Shown: positions 45,322 to 54,444 of the stretch, one piece after another | Numbering within the stretch: the first letter of the stretch is position 1 | Layout of the letters: the number at the start of each line of letters is the position of its first letter | Source of the DNA: CBDBJR01 sp965206445 | GTDB taxonomy: Bacteria; Pseudomonadota; Gammaproteobacteria; Arenicellales; Poriferihabitantaceae | NCBI GenBank assembly: GCA_965206445.1 | Contig: CBDBJR010000002.1 | Coordinates: 1,364,001-1,428,000, forward strand | Direction: 5' to 3' | DNA: 64,000 nucleotides | Notes under the pieces: generated by a model | Databases searched by the model: none | The model's input: the letters and a program-made list of their open reading frames with translations, nothing else | What the model was told of the DNA's origin: nothing | Made by a program: the position numbers and the translations under genes

Positions 45322-46001
45322 TAGAGTTTCTCTCCGTCTATTCCGAAAACTGGGCTAGTTGGTGGCCCCAGATTCAACGCGCGATGGTGGTGACCGCGCA
45401 ATTAACCGTCTGCTCGTTTGTACTGGCCACTGCGGTTGGGTTGTTACTTGCGATGGGGAAGTTGTCAAAAATTCGCGCGGTCAGGATGTTTTGTACCGGC
45501 TATATTGAAATCGCACGGGGCGTTCCCACGCTCGCCTTATTGTTCCTGCTTTATTACGGCCTCGTACCCATGGGGTTGGTTCTGAATGCTTTCGTTGCCG
45601 GATTCATCGGCCTTGGATTAAGCGCGGCTGGCTATATCGCAGAAGTTTTTCGCGCCGGCATCGAGGCATTGCACAAGGGACAACGCGAAGCGGCGCTTTC
45701 TGTGGGCATGACTCCACTCATGAGCTTTCGCTACATTGTCCTGCCTCAGGCGATACGGATCATTCTGCCGCCACTTCTCAATATGCTGATTATTTTACTG
45801 AAGGACACCTCCATTTGCTCGTTGATCTCGACGCCTGAGTTGATGCTGCGTGCCAAAGATCTGGCAATGATGTCATTTTTACCCATGCACCTGTTCCTGT
45901 TGGCTGGCGTTCTCTATTTTCTGATGTCCTGGCCCCTTTCGATTATTACGCGCCGCGTAGAAGCGAGGATGCGGCGCAATACAGAAACGCTCGCGTCCTG
46001 A
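45318..46001 (+). CDS. Polar amino-acid-type ABC transporter permease (second)
   Basis: 227 aa. EIARGVPTLALLFLLYYGL and EVFRAGIEALHKGQREAALSVGMT match the HisM/HisQ loop. Partner of the preceding permease. Followed after 17 bp by the enolase-superfamily gene. Confidence 0.9.
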   Translation: MIEFLSVYSENWASWWPQIQRAMVVTAQLTVCSFVLATAVGLLLAMGKLSKIRAVRMFCTGYIEIARGVPTLALLFLLYYGLVPMGLVLNAFVAGFIGLGLSAAGYIAEVFRAGIEALHKGQREAALSVGMTPLMSFRYIVLPQAIRIILPPLLNMLIILLKDTSICSLISTPELMLRAKDLAMMSFLPMHLFLLAGVLYFLMSWPLSIITRRVEARMRRNTETLAS

Positions 46002-46018
46002 TTACAGCAGGTTGAAAA

Positions 46019-47149
46019 TTGAAAATTATAGATATCCGCACAAGGCCGTTGCTGGTGCCATACACCAGGCCCTACCATTGGGCCAAGGGCGTTATCGACG
46101 GCGCCACGGTAATTTTTGTGGAAGTCCACACCGACGAGGGGCTCACAGGTTATGGCGAGTCGATTGGCACGCCATCGGTTGAGGGCATTCAGTCATACAT
46201 TAAACTGGCCGCCGCGATTTGCATAAATCGAAGCCCGTTTGAAAATGCAAAGCTCATGGAAGAGGCCTACTATGCACTCTTTCGGGCGCTGGGCACATGC
46301 AGTTCGCCGCGTTTCGGCGGGCAGGTTCTGGCGGGGCTGGAGATGGCGCTGTGGGATGTGATGGGCAAGTCCGCCGGGCTTGCCGCCCATGAATTGCTGG
46401 GCGGTGCGGTGCGCAATGAAATTCAATATTTTGGGTTTGCGCAGGGCGAAACCGCCGAGGAAACGGCCGCCGAAGCAAAATCACTCGCCGCATCCGGATG
46501 TGATGTCATTTATGTCAAGGTCGGTCGCGGCGACGCGCTGGATATGGACATAACCCGACAGACCCGCGCCGCCATTGGCCCACAGAAACGATTGCGTGTG
46601 GACCCCAACGAAAACTGGGGCCCCGTGCGCGCCTCTCGGATGATTCGTAAAATATCCGAATACGATGTGGAATTCGTTGAGCAACCGACCCACTGCGAGA
46701 GCATTGCAGCGCTGGCACAGGTGCGGGCCGGCAGCCCCGTGGCGGTCGCCGCTGATCAACTCGTATTTACACCTCAAGACGCATTCAATGTCTGCCGGGA
46801 AAAGGCCGCGGATCTGATTGTTCTGGGGCTGCATGAAACCGGTGGATTGTTGCGTTTATGCAAAGCCGCCCATATCGCGGAAGCCGCCGGGATTGACATC
46901 TGCATTCACGGACTCCACGAAACCGGCATTACCACCTGCGCGGCAAATCAGGCGGGGGCGACGATACCCAATCTTGATGACGGCAATCAGTATATGAATC
47001 ACTTCCTGTCCTGGGACATCGTCAAGCATCCAAACCTGTCCCTGTCGAATGGCAGGCTGCCCGTGCTGAAAGGGCCGGGACTGGGGTTTGAAGTCGATTG
47101 GGACGCCGTCAGCCGCGCCGCCGAATTACATAAGCAGAAGGCGACATAG
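46019..47149 (+). CDS. Mandelate racemase/muconate-lactonizing family enzyme
   Basis: 376 aa from TTG 46019 with AGCAGG upstream. Enolase-superfamily two-domain protein: capping domain with GLTGYGESIG, barrel base VIYVKVGRG (Lys), metal ligands RVDPNENW (Asp), FVEQPT (Glu) and AADQLVF (Asp). These enzymes abstract an alpha proton to racemise, epimerise, dehydrate or cycloisomerise. Within an amino-acid-type ABC operon, an amino-acid, dipeptide or betaine epimerase is plausible; sequence alone does not settle which. Confidence 0.82.
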   Translation: MKIIDIRTRPLLVPYTRPYHWAKGVIDGATVIFVEVHTDEGLTGYGESIGTPSVEGIQSYIKLAAAICINRSPFENAKLMEEAYYALFRALGTCSSPRFGGQVLAGLEMALWDVMGKSAGLAAHELLGGAVRNEIQYFGFAQGETAEETAAEAKSLAASGCDVIYVKVGRGDALDMDITRQTRAAIGPQKRLRVDPNENWGPVRASRMIRKISEYDVEFVEQPTHCESIAALAQVRAGSPVAVAADQLVFTPQDAFNVCREKAADLIVLGLHETGGLLRLCKAAHIAEAAGIDICIHGLHETGITTCAANQAGATIPNLDDGNQYMNHFLSWDIVKHPNLSLSNGRLPVLKGPGLGFEVDWDAVSRAAELHKQKAT

Positions 47150-47186
47150 GTGTTTTTGGCTTTGCGCTGGCCATCATCATGCGTTT

Positions 47187-47720
47187 TCAGGCCGTGCGCC
47201 GGGCGGCCAGCCGCTGGATCATCGCCGGTTTTGGCTGGTCTGTCTTGCCATGAAAATAGTCAAGTCTGGTAAAGCCGGCGGGCATCACGGATAGCATTTC
47301 GCCGGGCATAAGAAGATAGTCAGGGTTGCCTGGCCGGCCGAATGCGGCATTGCCACGGGCAAAGGTTTCATAGGCAAGATAGCCATTATCGGCGACCAGA
47401 TTGAACAAGGCGTCAAGTCGCGGTCGGTACAGGTAATTCGTCACCAGAACCACATCAAATTTTTGCGCGGCAAAAGGCCAGGCCGCATTGGCCTCAAGAT
47501 CGCAAACGCATGTGCGCGCATCAGGGCAGGTGGCGGCAAGCTCGACCAGCGCATCTGCATCACGGTCGACGGCCAGAATGCGAAACCGGCCCGGAAAAAG
47601 CGCCGCGAGGGCGCGGCTATGGCGGCCATTGCCGGACGCGAAATCAAGCAGGCTGGCGCCGTCCGGCCAGTATGTTGCCTGTTCCATAATCCAGCGTGAG
47701 GGGGGTGAGGTCGCGTTCAT
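47187..47720 (-). CDS. Class I SAM-dependent methyltransferase
   Basis: 177 aa from ATG 47720, overlapping the hydrolase stop (TGATG). Motif I SLLDFASGNGRHSRALAALF, second strand ILAVDRDADAL, then DVVLVTNYLYRPRL; resembles TehB-like small-molecule methyltransferases. Paired with the hydrolase upstream. Substrate unknown. Confidence 0.78.
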   Translation of the reverse strand: MNATSPPSRWIMEQATYWPDGASLLDFASGNGRHSRALAALFPGRFRILAVDRDADALVELAATCPDARTCVCDLEANAAWPFAAQKFDVVLVTNYLYRPRLDALFNLVADNGYLAYETFARGNAAFGRPGNPDYLLMPGEMLSVMPAGFTRLDYFHGKTDQPKPAMIQRLAARRTA

Positions 47721-48616
47721 CACGCCGGCTTGCCAGGGAAGAAATCGATCAAGGCCGCCAGCGTTTGGCTGGGCGATTCTTCGGCCAGAAAATGCCCGCC
47801 GGGAATGGCATGGCCGCGCACATTGCCGGCGGTTTTGCGCCATTCGCCGGGCACATCATAATGCGTGCCAACAAACCCGATATCCCCCCAGAGGGCCAGA
47901 ACCGGCATCTCCAGCATCTTGTCGGCATCTTCGGCGTCATGCTCAAGGTCGATGCCGGCGGCGGCGCGGTAATCCTCACAACTGGCATGGATGGTTGCCG
48001 GATTGGAAAAGCAGCGCAGATATTCGGCATACGCCGCGTCGGTGATCGCGCCTTCGGTGCGCCCCCAATGCCCGATTTTATGTTTGAGGAAAAAATCCGG
48101 ATCATGGCCGATTAGTGTTTCCGGGAAGGGCGCCGGCTGGATCAGGAAAAACCAGTGATAATAGGCGGTGGCAAAAACCCGGTCACTGGCAGCATACATG
48201 GCCGCGGTCGGGGCAATGTCCAGGACGGCAAGGTGCGTCACCGCCGCCGGATAATCGCGCGCCAGACGGTGCGCCACACGGCCACCGCGATCATGTCCGG
48301 CAACGGCAAATCTTTCGTGCCCAAGCGCGCGCATCACCGCCATCATATCGGCTGCCATTGCCCGTTTTGAATAGGGAGCATGGGCGGCATCGGTGGCCGG
48401 TTTGTCACTATCGCCATAACCGCGCAAATCAGCAACGACCACGGTAAAGCGTGCGGCCAGACGTGGCGCAATCCTGTGCCACATATATCCGGTTTGCGGA
48501 TAGCCATGCAGCAGCAGCAGCGCCGGCCCGGTGCCAGCCGAGCGAAGGTGAATGCCAACCCCGTCATGGGTGATTCTGGTGCTGGTGAAGTCCCGATTAA
48601 AATCCATTATTGTCAA
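47720..48616 (-). CDS. Alpha/beta hydrolase, haloacetate (fluoroacetate) dehalogenase-like
   Basis: 298 aa. LLLHGYPQTGYMWHRIAPRL (oxyanion region), VVADLRGYGDSDKP, nucleophile elbow GHDRGGRVAHRLA with Asp as nucleophile, YYHWFFLIQPAPFPE providing the His-Trp pair that binds halide in fluoroacetate dehalogenase, CEDYRAAAGID, and catalytic His in GGHFLAEESP. This motif set separates the group from esterases and haloalkane dehalogenases. Epoxide or other ester hydrolysis remains possible. Confidence 0.75.
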   Translation of the reverse strand: MTIMDFNRDFTSTRITHDGVGIHLRSAGTGPALLLLHGYPQTGYMWHRIAPRLAARFTVVVADLRGYGDSDKPATDAAHAPYSKRAMAADMMAVMRALGHERFAVAGHDRGGRVAHRLARDYPAAVTHLAVLDIAPTAAMYAASDRVFATAYYHWFFLIQPAPFPETLIGHDPDFFLKHKIGHWGRTEGAITDAAYAEYLRCFSNPATIHASCEDYRAAAGIDLEHDAEDADKMLEMPVLALWGDIGFVGTHYDVPGEWRKTAGNVRGHAIPGGHFLAEESPSQTLAALIDFFPGKPA

Positions 48617-48672
48617 AGCGCACTCTCAATGTCTGAAGGTGTGGGCCTGGCGTCTGCCCGTGTATGCACAGA

Positions 48673-49725
48673 TCAAATTCTTCTGCCCGTGGTGCCATCG
48701 AACAGGTGAAGCGCTTCCCTGGCAACAGATACCCTGAGTCTGGGCCCCAGCGTTGATTCTGCATGGACACCCGGCAAACTCACGACGATATCCAGGCGGC
48801 TGTCCAGCAGGGTGCCGTGAACCAGGGTATTGGAGCCGAGCTGTTCGAGTAGCCCGACCTCGACAGTGAATTGCCCGTTTTCATCGGGCACAAGATGTTC
48901 CGGTCGAATCCCGACTCGAACATCCCCGGTGGCGACGACACCGGTTTCGATCCGGGCTCCATTGCCCAGTGTGACCCAGGCCCCGTCTGCCACCCCTGCA
49001 ATGGTATTCATCGACGGACTCCCGATGAAATCGGCAACGAAGAGGGAAGCCGGACGTTCATACAACTCAATCGGCGTACCGAATTGCTCGACCACCCCGC
49101 CATTGAGAACCATGAGTCGATCACCCAGTGTCATGGCTTCGACCTGATCGTGCGTCACAAATATGGATGTAACGCCGAGATCGCGCTGTAGCTTACGGAT
49201 TTCAAGTCGCATTTGTACCCGCAATCGGGCGTCAAGATTCGACAATGGCTCGTCAAACAGGAACACCGCGGGTTTTCTTACAATCGCCCTTCCCATTGCA
49301 ACGCGCTGCCGTTGTCCTCCCGATAGCTGCCCCGGCCTGCGTTTGAGGTAGTCCCCCAGTTGCAAAAGATGTGCAGCCTTCTCCACCCGTTGTCTGATCT
49401 CGTCTTTGCCAACGCCTGAAATCTTGAGGCTATAGGCCATATTGTCAAACACACTCATGTGGGGGTAAAGCGCGTAGTTTTGAAATACCATGGCAATATT
49501 GCGCTCCATGGGTTCGAGATTGTTGACCACTTTTTCGTTGATGGAAATTTCCCCCGCTGTGACCGTCTCCAGACCGGCTATCATTCTTAGCAGGGTTGAT
49601 TTGCCGCAGCCGGACGGGCCGACAATGACAACAAACTCCTGGTCCCGAATATCGATATCGATACCCTTGAGCACGTCACCCTGCCCGTAGGATTTTCTGA
49701 TTGATTTCAGTTTAACTGTGGCCAT
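48673..49725 (-). CDS. ugpC: sn-glycerol-3-phosphate-type ABC transporter ATPase (UgpC/MsmK-like)
   Basis: 350 aa. Walker A VGPSGCGKST, Q-loop VFQNYALYPHMSVFDNMAYSL, signature [17 protein letters not shown], Walker B VFLFDEPLSNLDA, His switch VTHDQVEAMTL, then a MalK-type C-terminal TOBE region. Last gene of ugpBAEC. Confidence 0.9.
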   Translation of the reverse strand: MATVKLKSIRKSYGQGDVLKGIDIDIRDQEFVVIVGPSGCGKSTLLRMIAGLETVTAGEISINEKVVNNLEPMERNIAMVFQNYALYPHMSVFDNMAYSLKISGVGKDEIRQRVEKAAHLLQLGDYLKRRPGQLSGGQRQRVAMGRAIVRKPAVFLFDEPLSNLDARLRVQMRLEIRKLQRDLGVTSIFVTHDQVEAMTLGDRLMVLNGGVVEQFGTPIELYERPASLFVADFIGSPSMNTIAGVADGAWVTLGNGARIETGVVATGDVRVGIRPEHLVPDENGQFTVEVGLLEQLGSNTLVHGTLLDSRLDIVVSLPGVHAESTLGPRLRVSVAREALHLFDGTTGRRI

Positions 49726-49733
49726 GGTGTTAT

Positions 49734-50579
49734 CTACTTCTCGGTATCCACCAGGCCTTTGATAAACAGATTCTGCATCAGTACCACCACGAGCACCGGT
49801 GGCAACATGGCAAGCAAGGCGGTGGCCATGATTACCGGCCAGTTTCTGAAATCATCGCCGGAGGGAATCATTTGTTTGATGCCCATGACAATGGTGTTCA
49901 TTTCCGGGTCGGTGGTAATAAGCAACGGCCAAAGATACTGATTCCAGCCGTAAATAAACAAAATCACAAACAGGGCTGCAATGTTGGTGCGTGACATCGG
50001 AAGCAGGATATCGAAAAAGAATTGCATGGGCCTGGCGCCGTCTATTCGTGCGGCTTCCGCCAGCTCATCGGGAACTGTCATGTAAAACTGGCGAAACAGA
50101 AAGGTCGCCGTTGCCGATGCGATCAAAGGGAGGATGAGGCCGGAATAACTGTTCAGCATATTCAGGTTTGCTACCACCGCATAGGTGGGAACGATTCTAA
50201 CCTCCACCGGCAGCATCAGTGTCAGGAATATCAGCCAGAAAAAGGTGTTGCGCAAAGGGAACCGGAAGTAAACGATGGCGAACGCAGACAACAACGAAAT
50301 ACTGATTTTTCCGATGGCGATGCCCAATGCCATTACCGTGGAATTGAGCAGCATTTTCCACACCGGGACGTTTATCCCGGTGAACAAGGCGTCACGATAG
50401 TTTTCCAGCAAATGGCTGCCCGGCAGTAATGGCATCGGCGGGCGCGTGAGTTCACTTTGCGGCACGCTGGAGGCGACAAATGCCAGGTAGATAGGGAAGC
50501 ACATAATGCCAATGCCGATGATCAAGGCAAGATGTGTCATCCAAAGTGCGGCGCCTTGTTTTTCTACCATTCCATTCAT
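49734..50579 (-). CDS. ugpE: Glycerol-3-phosphate-type ABC permease (UgpE-like)
   Basis: 281 aa. [24 protein letters not shown] followed by [20 protein letters not shown] is strongly UgpE-like; EAA loop [17 protein letters not shown]. Overlaps the ugpA stop by one base. Confidence 0.92.
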   Translation of the reverse strand: MNGMVEKQGAALWMTHLALIIGIGIMCFPIYLAFVASSVPQSELTRPPMPLLPGSHLLENYRDALFTGINVPVWKMLLNSTVMALGIAIGKISISLLSAFAIVYFRFPLRNTFFWLIFLTLMLPVEVRIVPTYAVVANLNMLNSYSGLILPLIASATATFLFRQFYMTVPDELAEAARIDGARPMQFFFDILLPMSRTNIAALFVILFIYGWNQYLWPLLITTDPEMNTIVMGIKQMIPSGDDFRNWPVIMATALLAMLPPVLVVVLMQNLFIKGLVDTEK

Positions 50580-51463
50580 CAGTAATGCACCTTTCGTTCA
50601 ATATACCGGAATTGAATAATGGTCAGGATGCCTACCACAAAAAGCAATACCACCGATTGCGCCGCGGAGGAGCCGAGATCCTGGCCAACAAACCCGTCCG
50701 CATAAACCTTGTAAACCAGCGTCGTCGTCGCTTGTTGTGGCCCTCCCGCCGTGATCATGTGAATCACGCCGAAGGTCTCAAAAAAGGCATAAACAACGTT
50801 GACGACCAACAGGAAAAAAGTGGTCGGAGAGAGAAGCGGGAATATGATGGTCCAGAAACGGCGCCAGTATTGCGCACCATCTATGGCTGCTGCCTCGATA
50901 ATACTTTTGGGTACGGCTTGCAGCCCCGCCAGAAAAAACAGGAAATTGTAGCTGATTCGGCCCCAGGAAGAAGCGACCACAACCAGTGACATGGCTTCTC
51001 CGCTGTTGAGTGCATGATTCCAGTCGTATCCCAGCTTTTCAAGGTACCAGGACATCATGCCGATGCCCGGGCTGAACATGAACAGCCACAGAATCCCCGC
51101 CACCGCAGGTGCCACCGCATACGGCCAGACCAGGAATGTTCTGTAGGCGCCGAATCCCTTGATAATGCGATCCGCCATGAGCGCCAGCCACAAGGCGATA
51201 CTCATTGACAGAAAGGTAACCAGGAATGAAAAAACTGCGGTGACCTTGAACGATGCCAGGTAGTAAGGGTCGGCGAAAAGAAATTCAAAGTTACCGACGC
51301 CCACGAACCGGGATTTCAATCCGAATGGATCCGGAATAAACGCGGATTGATAGATCGCCTGCCAGGCTGGCCAGAAAAAAAATACAGCGGTAATGGCTAT
51401 CTGGGGAAGCAAGAGCAGGAGCGGCAAAAACCAGCCCTTAAACGTGACACGTTTTTCTATCAC
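50579..51463 (-). CDS. ugpA: Glycerol-3-phosphate-type ABC permease (UgpA-like)
   Basis: 294 aa. [40 protein letters not shown], and [20 protein letters not shown] (EAA loop) match Ugp[21 protein letters not shown] is characteristic. Pairs with UgpE. Confidence 0.92.
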   Translation of the reverse strand: MIEKRVTFKGWFLPLLLLLPQIAITAVFFFWPAWQAIYQSAFIPDPFGLKSRFVGVGNFEFLFADPYYLASFKVTAVFSFLVTFLSMSIALWLALMADRIIKGFGAYRTFLVWPYAVAPAVAGILWLFMFSPGIGMMSWYLEKLGYDWNHALNSGEAMSLVVVASSWGRISYNFLFFLAGLQAVPKSIIEAAAIDGAQYWRRFWTIIFPLLSPTTFFLLVVNVVYAFFETFGVIHMITAGGPQQATTTLVYKVYADGFVGQDLGSSAAQSVVLLFVVGILTIIQFRYIERKVHY

Positions 51464-51511
51464 GATATCATTGTTTATCGATAAGATACGACCGAAGCGT
51501 CAAGGGCCATC

Positions 51512-51538
51512 CTCTGGCGGCACTGATTGCCGCCAGAG
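51512..51538 (-). other. Hairpin between ugpB and ugpA
   Basis: 11-bp perfect stem CTCTGGCGGCA / TGCCGCCAGAG with a 5-nt loop. No T tract follows, so it may stabilise the upstream transcript rather than terminate it. Confidence 0.65.
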
Positions 51539-51540
51539 TC

Positions 51541-51703
51541 AAACTGATTCGCTGTCGATGGGCCTGTTCAAAACGACGCAACACCCGATTTCCCCTGTTC
51601 ACTGCCCTGTCGAGGGCTGCCTGTGCGGTTTTATCGCCGGGCCATACGGCTTCCGGTTCTCGCCAGTGATTCCCCGAATCGGATCGAAGCTCAAACTGAT
51701 CTG
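51541..51703 (-). pseudogene. Tandem partial copy of the ugpB 3' end
   Basis: About 150 bp that repeat the last ~45 codons of ugpB and its stop region (compare 51559-51640 with 51711-51790: GGCCTGTTCAAAACG, CTGATTTCCCCTGTTCAC, GTGCGGTTTTATCGCCGG). It cannot be translated as part of ugpB, which stops at 51704. Same type of lesion as behind phnD. Confidence 0.85.
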
Positions 51704-53017
51704 CTATCGATTGGCCTGTTCAAAACGGCGCAACAACTGATTTCCCCTGTTCACCGCACTATCGAGGGCCGCCTGTGCGGTTTTATCGCCGGACCATACG
51801 GCCTCCAGTTCTTCATCAATGATGCCGCGAATCTGATCGAAGCTACCCAGTCGCAGGCCCTTGGAATCCGGGGTGGTTGGCTTGCCGGTCATTTGAATAA
51901 TGGCAATATCAGTGCCCGGGTTCTTTTCGTAGAAGCCTTCTGATTTGGTTTGCGCGTAGGCCGCAAGGGTAATCGGCAGATAGCCGGTATCCTGGTGCCA
52001 TTTGGCCTGTATATCTGATGACGACAGGAAGCTCAGAAATTGACTGACGCCTTTGTATTCTTCCGCCTCATGGCCGGCCATTACCCACAAAGAAGAGCCG
52101 CCAATAATGGTATTTTGCGGCGCGCCTGCGGCACTGGACCAATACGGCAGCGGGCGAATTTCAAATTCAAAGTCGGCTTCCTTCTTCACCCCGGCATACC
52201 CGGCGGAAGATTCGGTAAACAGCGCACATTCTCCTCCCCGGAAATTGGCGCCACCTTCATTTCGTCGACCGGCGTAGAAGAATTTTCCTTCCCGGGCCCA
52301 ATCACCCATTGCCTGGATATGTGCCGTCTGTAGCGGGCCATTGAACGTCAGTTCAGTGTCCAGGGCGGCAAACCCGTTATCCCTGGAAGCAAACGGAACG
52401 TTGTGGTAGGCGGAAAGGTTCTCAAGGTGTACCCAGCTCTGCCAGGCAGTTGTTAACGGGCATTTGCTGCCTCCCGCCTTGAGTTTATCCAGCGCGTCGC
52501 CAACATTTTCCCAGGTGGATAAATCCATGTCCGGGTCAAGTCCGGCGTCTGTAAACGCGTTTCTGTTGACATAAATAACCGGCGTCGAAGAGTTGTACGG
52601 CAGGGACAACATCTCTCCCTCCGGCGAGGTGTAGTAACCCTTCACTGCATCGAGATAGCCATCAGCATCGAAGGATGCGCCGCCTTCCTGCATTACCTCA
52701 TACACGGGTTTGATAGCGCCCTTTGCCGCCATCATGGTTGCGGTACCGACCTCATACACCATCATTATATGCGGTTGCTCACCGGCGCGAAATGCGGCAA
52801 TGCCCGCATTCAGTGTTTCGGAGTAGTTCCCCTTGTGGGTGGCAACTACGGTGAAGTCACCTTGCGAAGCATTGAATTTTTCCACCTGTTCTGCGAGTAA
52901 TTCTCCCAGCCGGCCAGTAAACGCATGCCACCACTGAATCTCTGTGGCTGCAGATGCCTGTCCGGTCGTCAGGATGAGTGCGGCAGTGAATAGAACGCGG
53001 GTTAAAATTGATTTCAT
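51704..53017 (-). CDS. ugpB: Glycerol-3-phosphate-type binding protein (UgpB-like)
   Basis: 437 aa from ATG 53017 with GAGGATC upstream. Signal peptide [20 protein letters not shown] then [38 protein letters not shown] and [19 protein letters not shown] are highly typical of UgpB, which binds glycerol 3-phosphate and glycerophosphodiesters. Repeat copy 6 lies 56 bp upstream. Confidence 0.92.
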   Translation of the reverse strand: MKSILTRVLFTAALILTTGQASAATEIQWWHAFTGRLGELLAEQVEKFNASQGDFTVVATHKGNYSETLNAGIAAFRAGEQPHIMMVYEVGTATMMAAKGAIKPVYEVMQEGGASFDADGYLDAVKGYYTSPEGEMLSLPYNSSTPVIYVNRNAFTDAGLDPDMDLSTWENVGDALDKLKAGGSKCPLTTAWQSWVHLENLSAYHNVPFASRDNGFAALDTELTFNGPLQTAHIQAMGDWAREGKFFYAGRRNEGGANFRGGECALFTESSAGYAGVKKEADFEFEIRPLPYWSSAAGAPQNTIIGGSSLWVMAGHEAEEYKGVSQFLSFLSSSDIQAKWHQDTGYLPITLAAYAQTKSEGFYEKNPGTDIAIIQMTGKPTTPDSKGLRLGSFDQIRGIIDEELEAVWSGDKTAQAALDSAVNRGNQLLRRFEQANR

Positions 53018-53072
53018 GTCAGTGATCCTCATAATGTCAGGGTTGCTGTTCTGTATGCTGGAAACAGAGCAC

Positions 53073-53160
53073 AGGATAACCATCCTTTTTCCCAAAATCA
53101 AGAAGTATTGATTGGCCCCGACATCTTGCCGTTTCCCACCAATCCACCCATAAATAAGCG
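53073..53160 (-). promoter_or_regulatory. Promoter-like repeat, copy 6 (long form)
   Basis: Minus strand: TTGATT (53096-53101), 17-bp spacer, TATCCT (53073-53078), 56 bp before ugpB, with AATCAA-N6-TTGATT across the -35. The shared upstream block extends to about 53160, including TGGATTGGTGGGAAACGGCA, as in copy 7. Confidence 0.75.
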
Positions 53161-53210
53161 GATGACACCGGCATTGGCTTTGTAATGCATCAGATTCCGT
53201 CGAATCCAGC

Positions 53211-53267
53211 CGTTGTGATCGCAGCTGAGCCGGCGCCAACTGGCGGTCAGGCGGTTATCGTCGGCGC
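53211..53267 (-). pseudogene. 57-bp fragment of the metallophosphatase gene (C-terminal part)
   Basis: Bases 53211-53267 match 20655-20712 of the intact metallophosphoesterase gene (LTASWHRLSYDH region) with about seven mismatches. The surrounding 53161-53405 contains no gene; the fragment lies about 50 bp beyond repeat copy 6. Confidence 0.75.
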
Positions 53268-53405
53268 CTGGCGCCAATATGGTGTTTCCAGGCCACGCCT
53301 TTCATTGCTCAGCCGGTCGAACGGATGATCCGGTGAAGGCGTGATCCGGTTTGGCTTTGCCGTAAATAATATGTTACCGTTTGGCTTCATTTACCGAGAG
53401 ACTTC

Positions 53406-54362
53406 ATGATGTTCAAAAACATTGCTAAATTTTTGGTCGCTGGCCTGGTTTTGCTGCCGGCAGCACAAGCCGTTGCTGAAACACGCGTTACCTACAAATC
53501 TGCGAAATCCACCTCATCTTATTATCAGATGGCGGTGCAAATTGCCACGGGCATGAAATCCGGCTCACAAGGTGATGTCATTGTTACGGTTGAGGAAAGC
53601 CAGGGATCTGTGCAGAATGTGATGGAAGTGATTGGCCGGAAGGGCAATTACGTTTTCACCACCCCGCCGGTTCTGGTCAAGCTTGCACGTGGCGGCAAGG
53701 CCATGTTTGAGGGGAAAGAAAACCCGCGTTTTAATGCCATCCGGGCGTTGTTCCCCATTCCGTCACTGACGATGCATTTCGTCATGTCGGAAAAGTCCGG
53801 AGTGACGGATTTTGCCGGCATGGAAGGCAAAACAATGCTGCTTGGAAAGGGATCATTTGGGGCCACCGAAGGGGCTAAATACCTGAAGCTGTTCGGTCTC
53901 GAGGGCAAAGTCAACCTGGCCGAAGTCGCGCTTTCGAATGCAGTTTCCGCGTTGAAAAATGGCCAGATTGACGGATTTGTGACGGCTGGATCATATCCGG
54001 CGCCAAACGTGGTCGAGGCTGCCGCATCGACCGGCGCGAGGGTGCTGTCGCTGTCGGATGAGCAGGTTGCGCTTTCCAGGCGGACACGGTTGGTGATCCC
54101 GGCCGGCACCTATGCTGGCCAAAGCGAGGATATCATTACCACATCACTGCCGGTTGTGGCCTTTGCGACAACCGATATGGATGACGCCACAGCCTATGCG
54201 CTGACCAGGACCTATTGGGAGGCCAAAGGGTCGATGGGCAGTGCGGCCAAATGGTGGAATGGTGTTTCGCTGAAGATGCTCGATAATATTTTGACCGAGA
54301 TCCATCCGGGTGCGGCCCAATACTACAAAGAAGTCGGCGCAACCCTGGCCGCGCATCACTAA
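53406..54362 (+). CDS. TAXI-family TRAP solute-binding protein
   Basis: 318 aa, signal peptide MMFKNIAKFLVAGLVLLPAA then QAVAE. TAXI fold seen in YKSAKSTSSYYQMAVQIATGM, EESQGSVQNVMEVIGRKGNYVFTT and GKGSFGATEGAKYLKLFG. Works with the fused permease 82 bp downstream. Ligands known for this family include glutamate and other carboxylates; this one is undetermined. Confidence 0.88.
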   Translation: MMFKNIAKFLVAGLVLLPAAQAVAETRVTYKSAKSTSSYYQMAVQIATGMKSGSQGDVIVTVEESQGSVQNVMEVIGRKGNYVFTTPPVLVKLARGGKAMFEGKENPRFNAIRALFPIPSLTMHFVMSEKSGVTDFAGMEGKTMLLGKGSFGATEGAKYLKLFGLEGKVNLAEVALSNAVSALKNGQIDGFVTAGSYPAPNVVEAAASTGARVLSLSDEQVALSRRTRLVIPAGTYAGQSEDIITTSLPVVAFATTDMDDATAYALTRTYWEAKGSMGSAAKWWNGVSLKMLDNILTEIHPGAAQYYKEVGATLAAHH

Positions 54363-54372
54363 GTAACAAACC

Positions 54373-54400
54373 GGGCAACCGCCGCCACTGGCGGTTGCCC
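54373..54400 (+). terminator. Hairpin between TAXI binding protein and permease
   Basis: Perfect 11-bp stem GGGCAACCGCC / GGCGGTTGCCC, 6-nt loop, then CTTT. Weak T tract, so attenuation rather than full termination is likely. Confidence 0.75.
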
Positions 54401-54444
54401 CTTTGGCCCCTCGCTTTAGATGCCCTCACGTTAGACGGGTTGAT

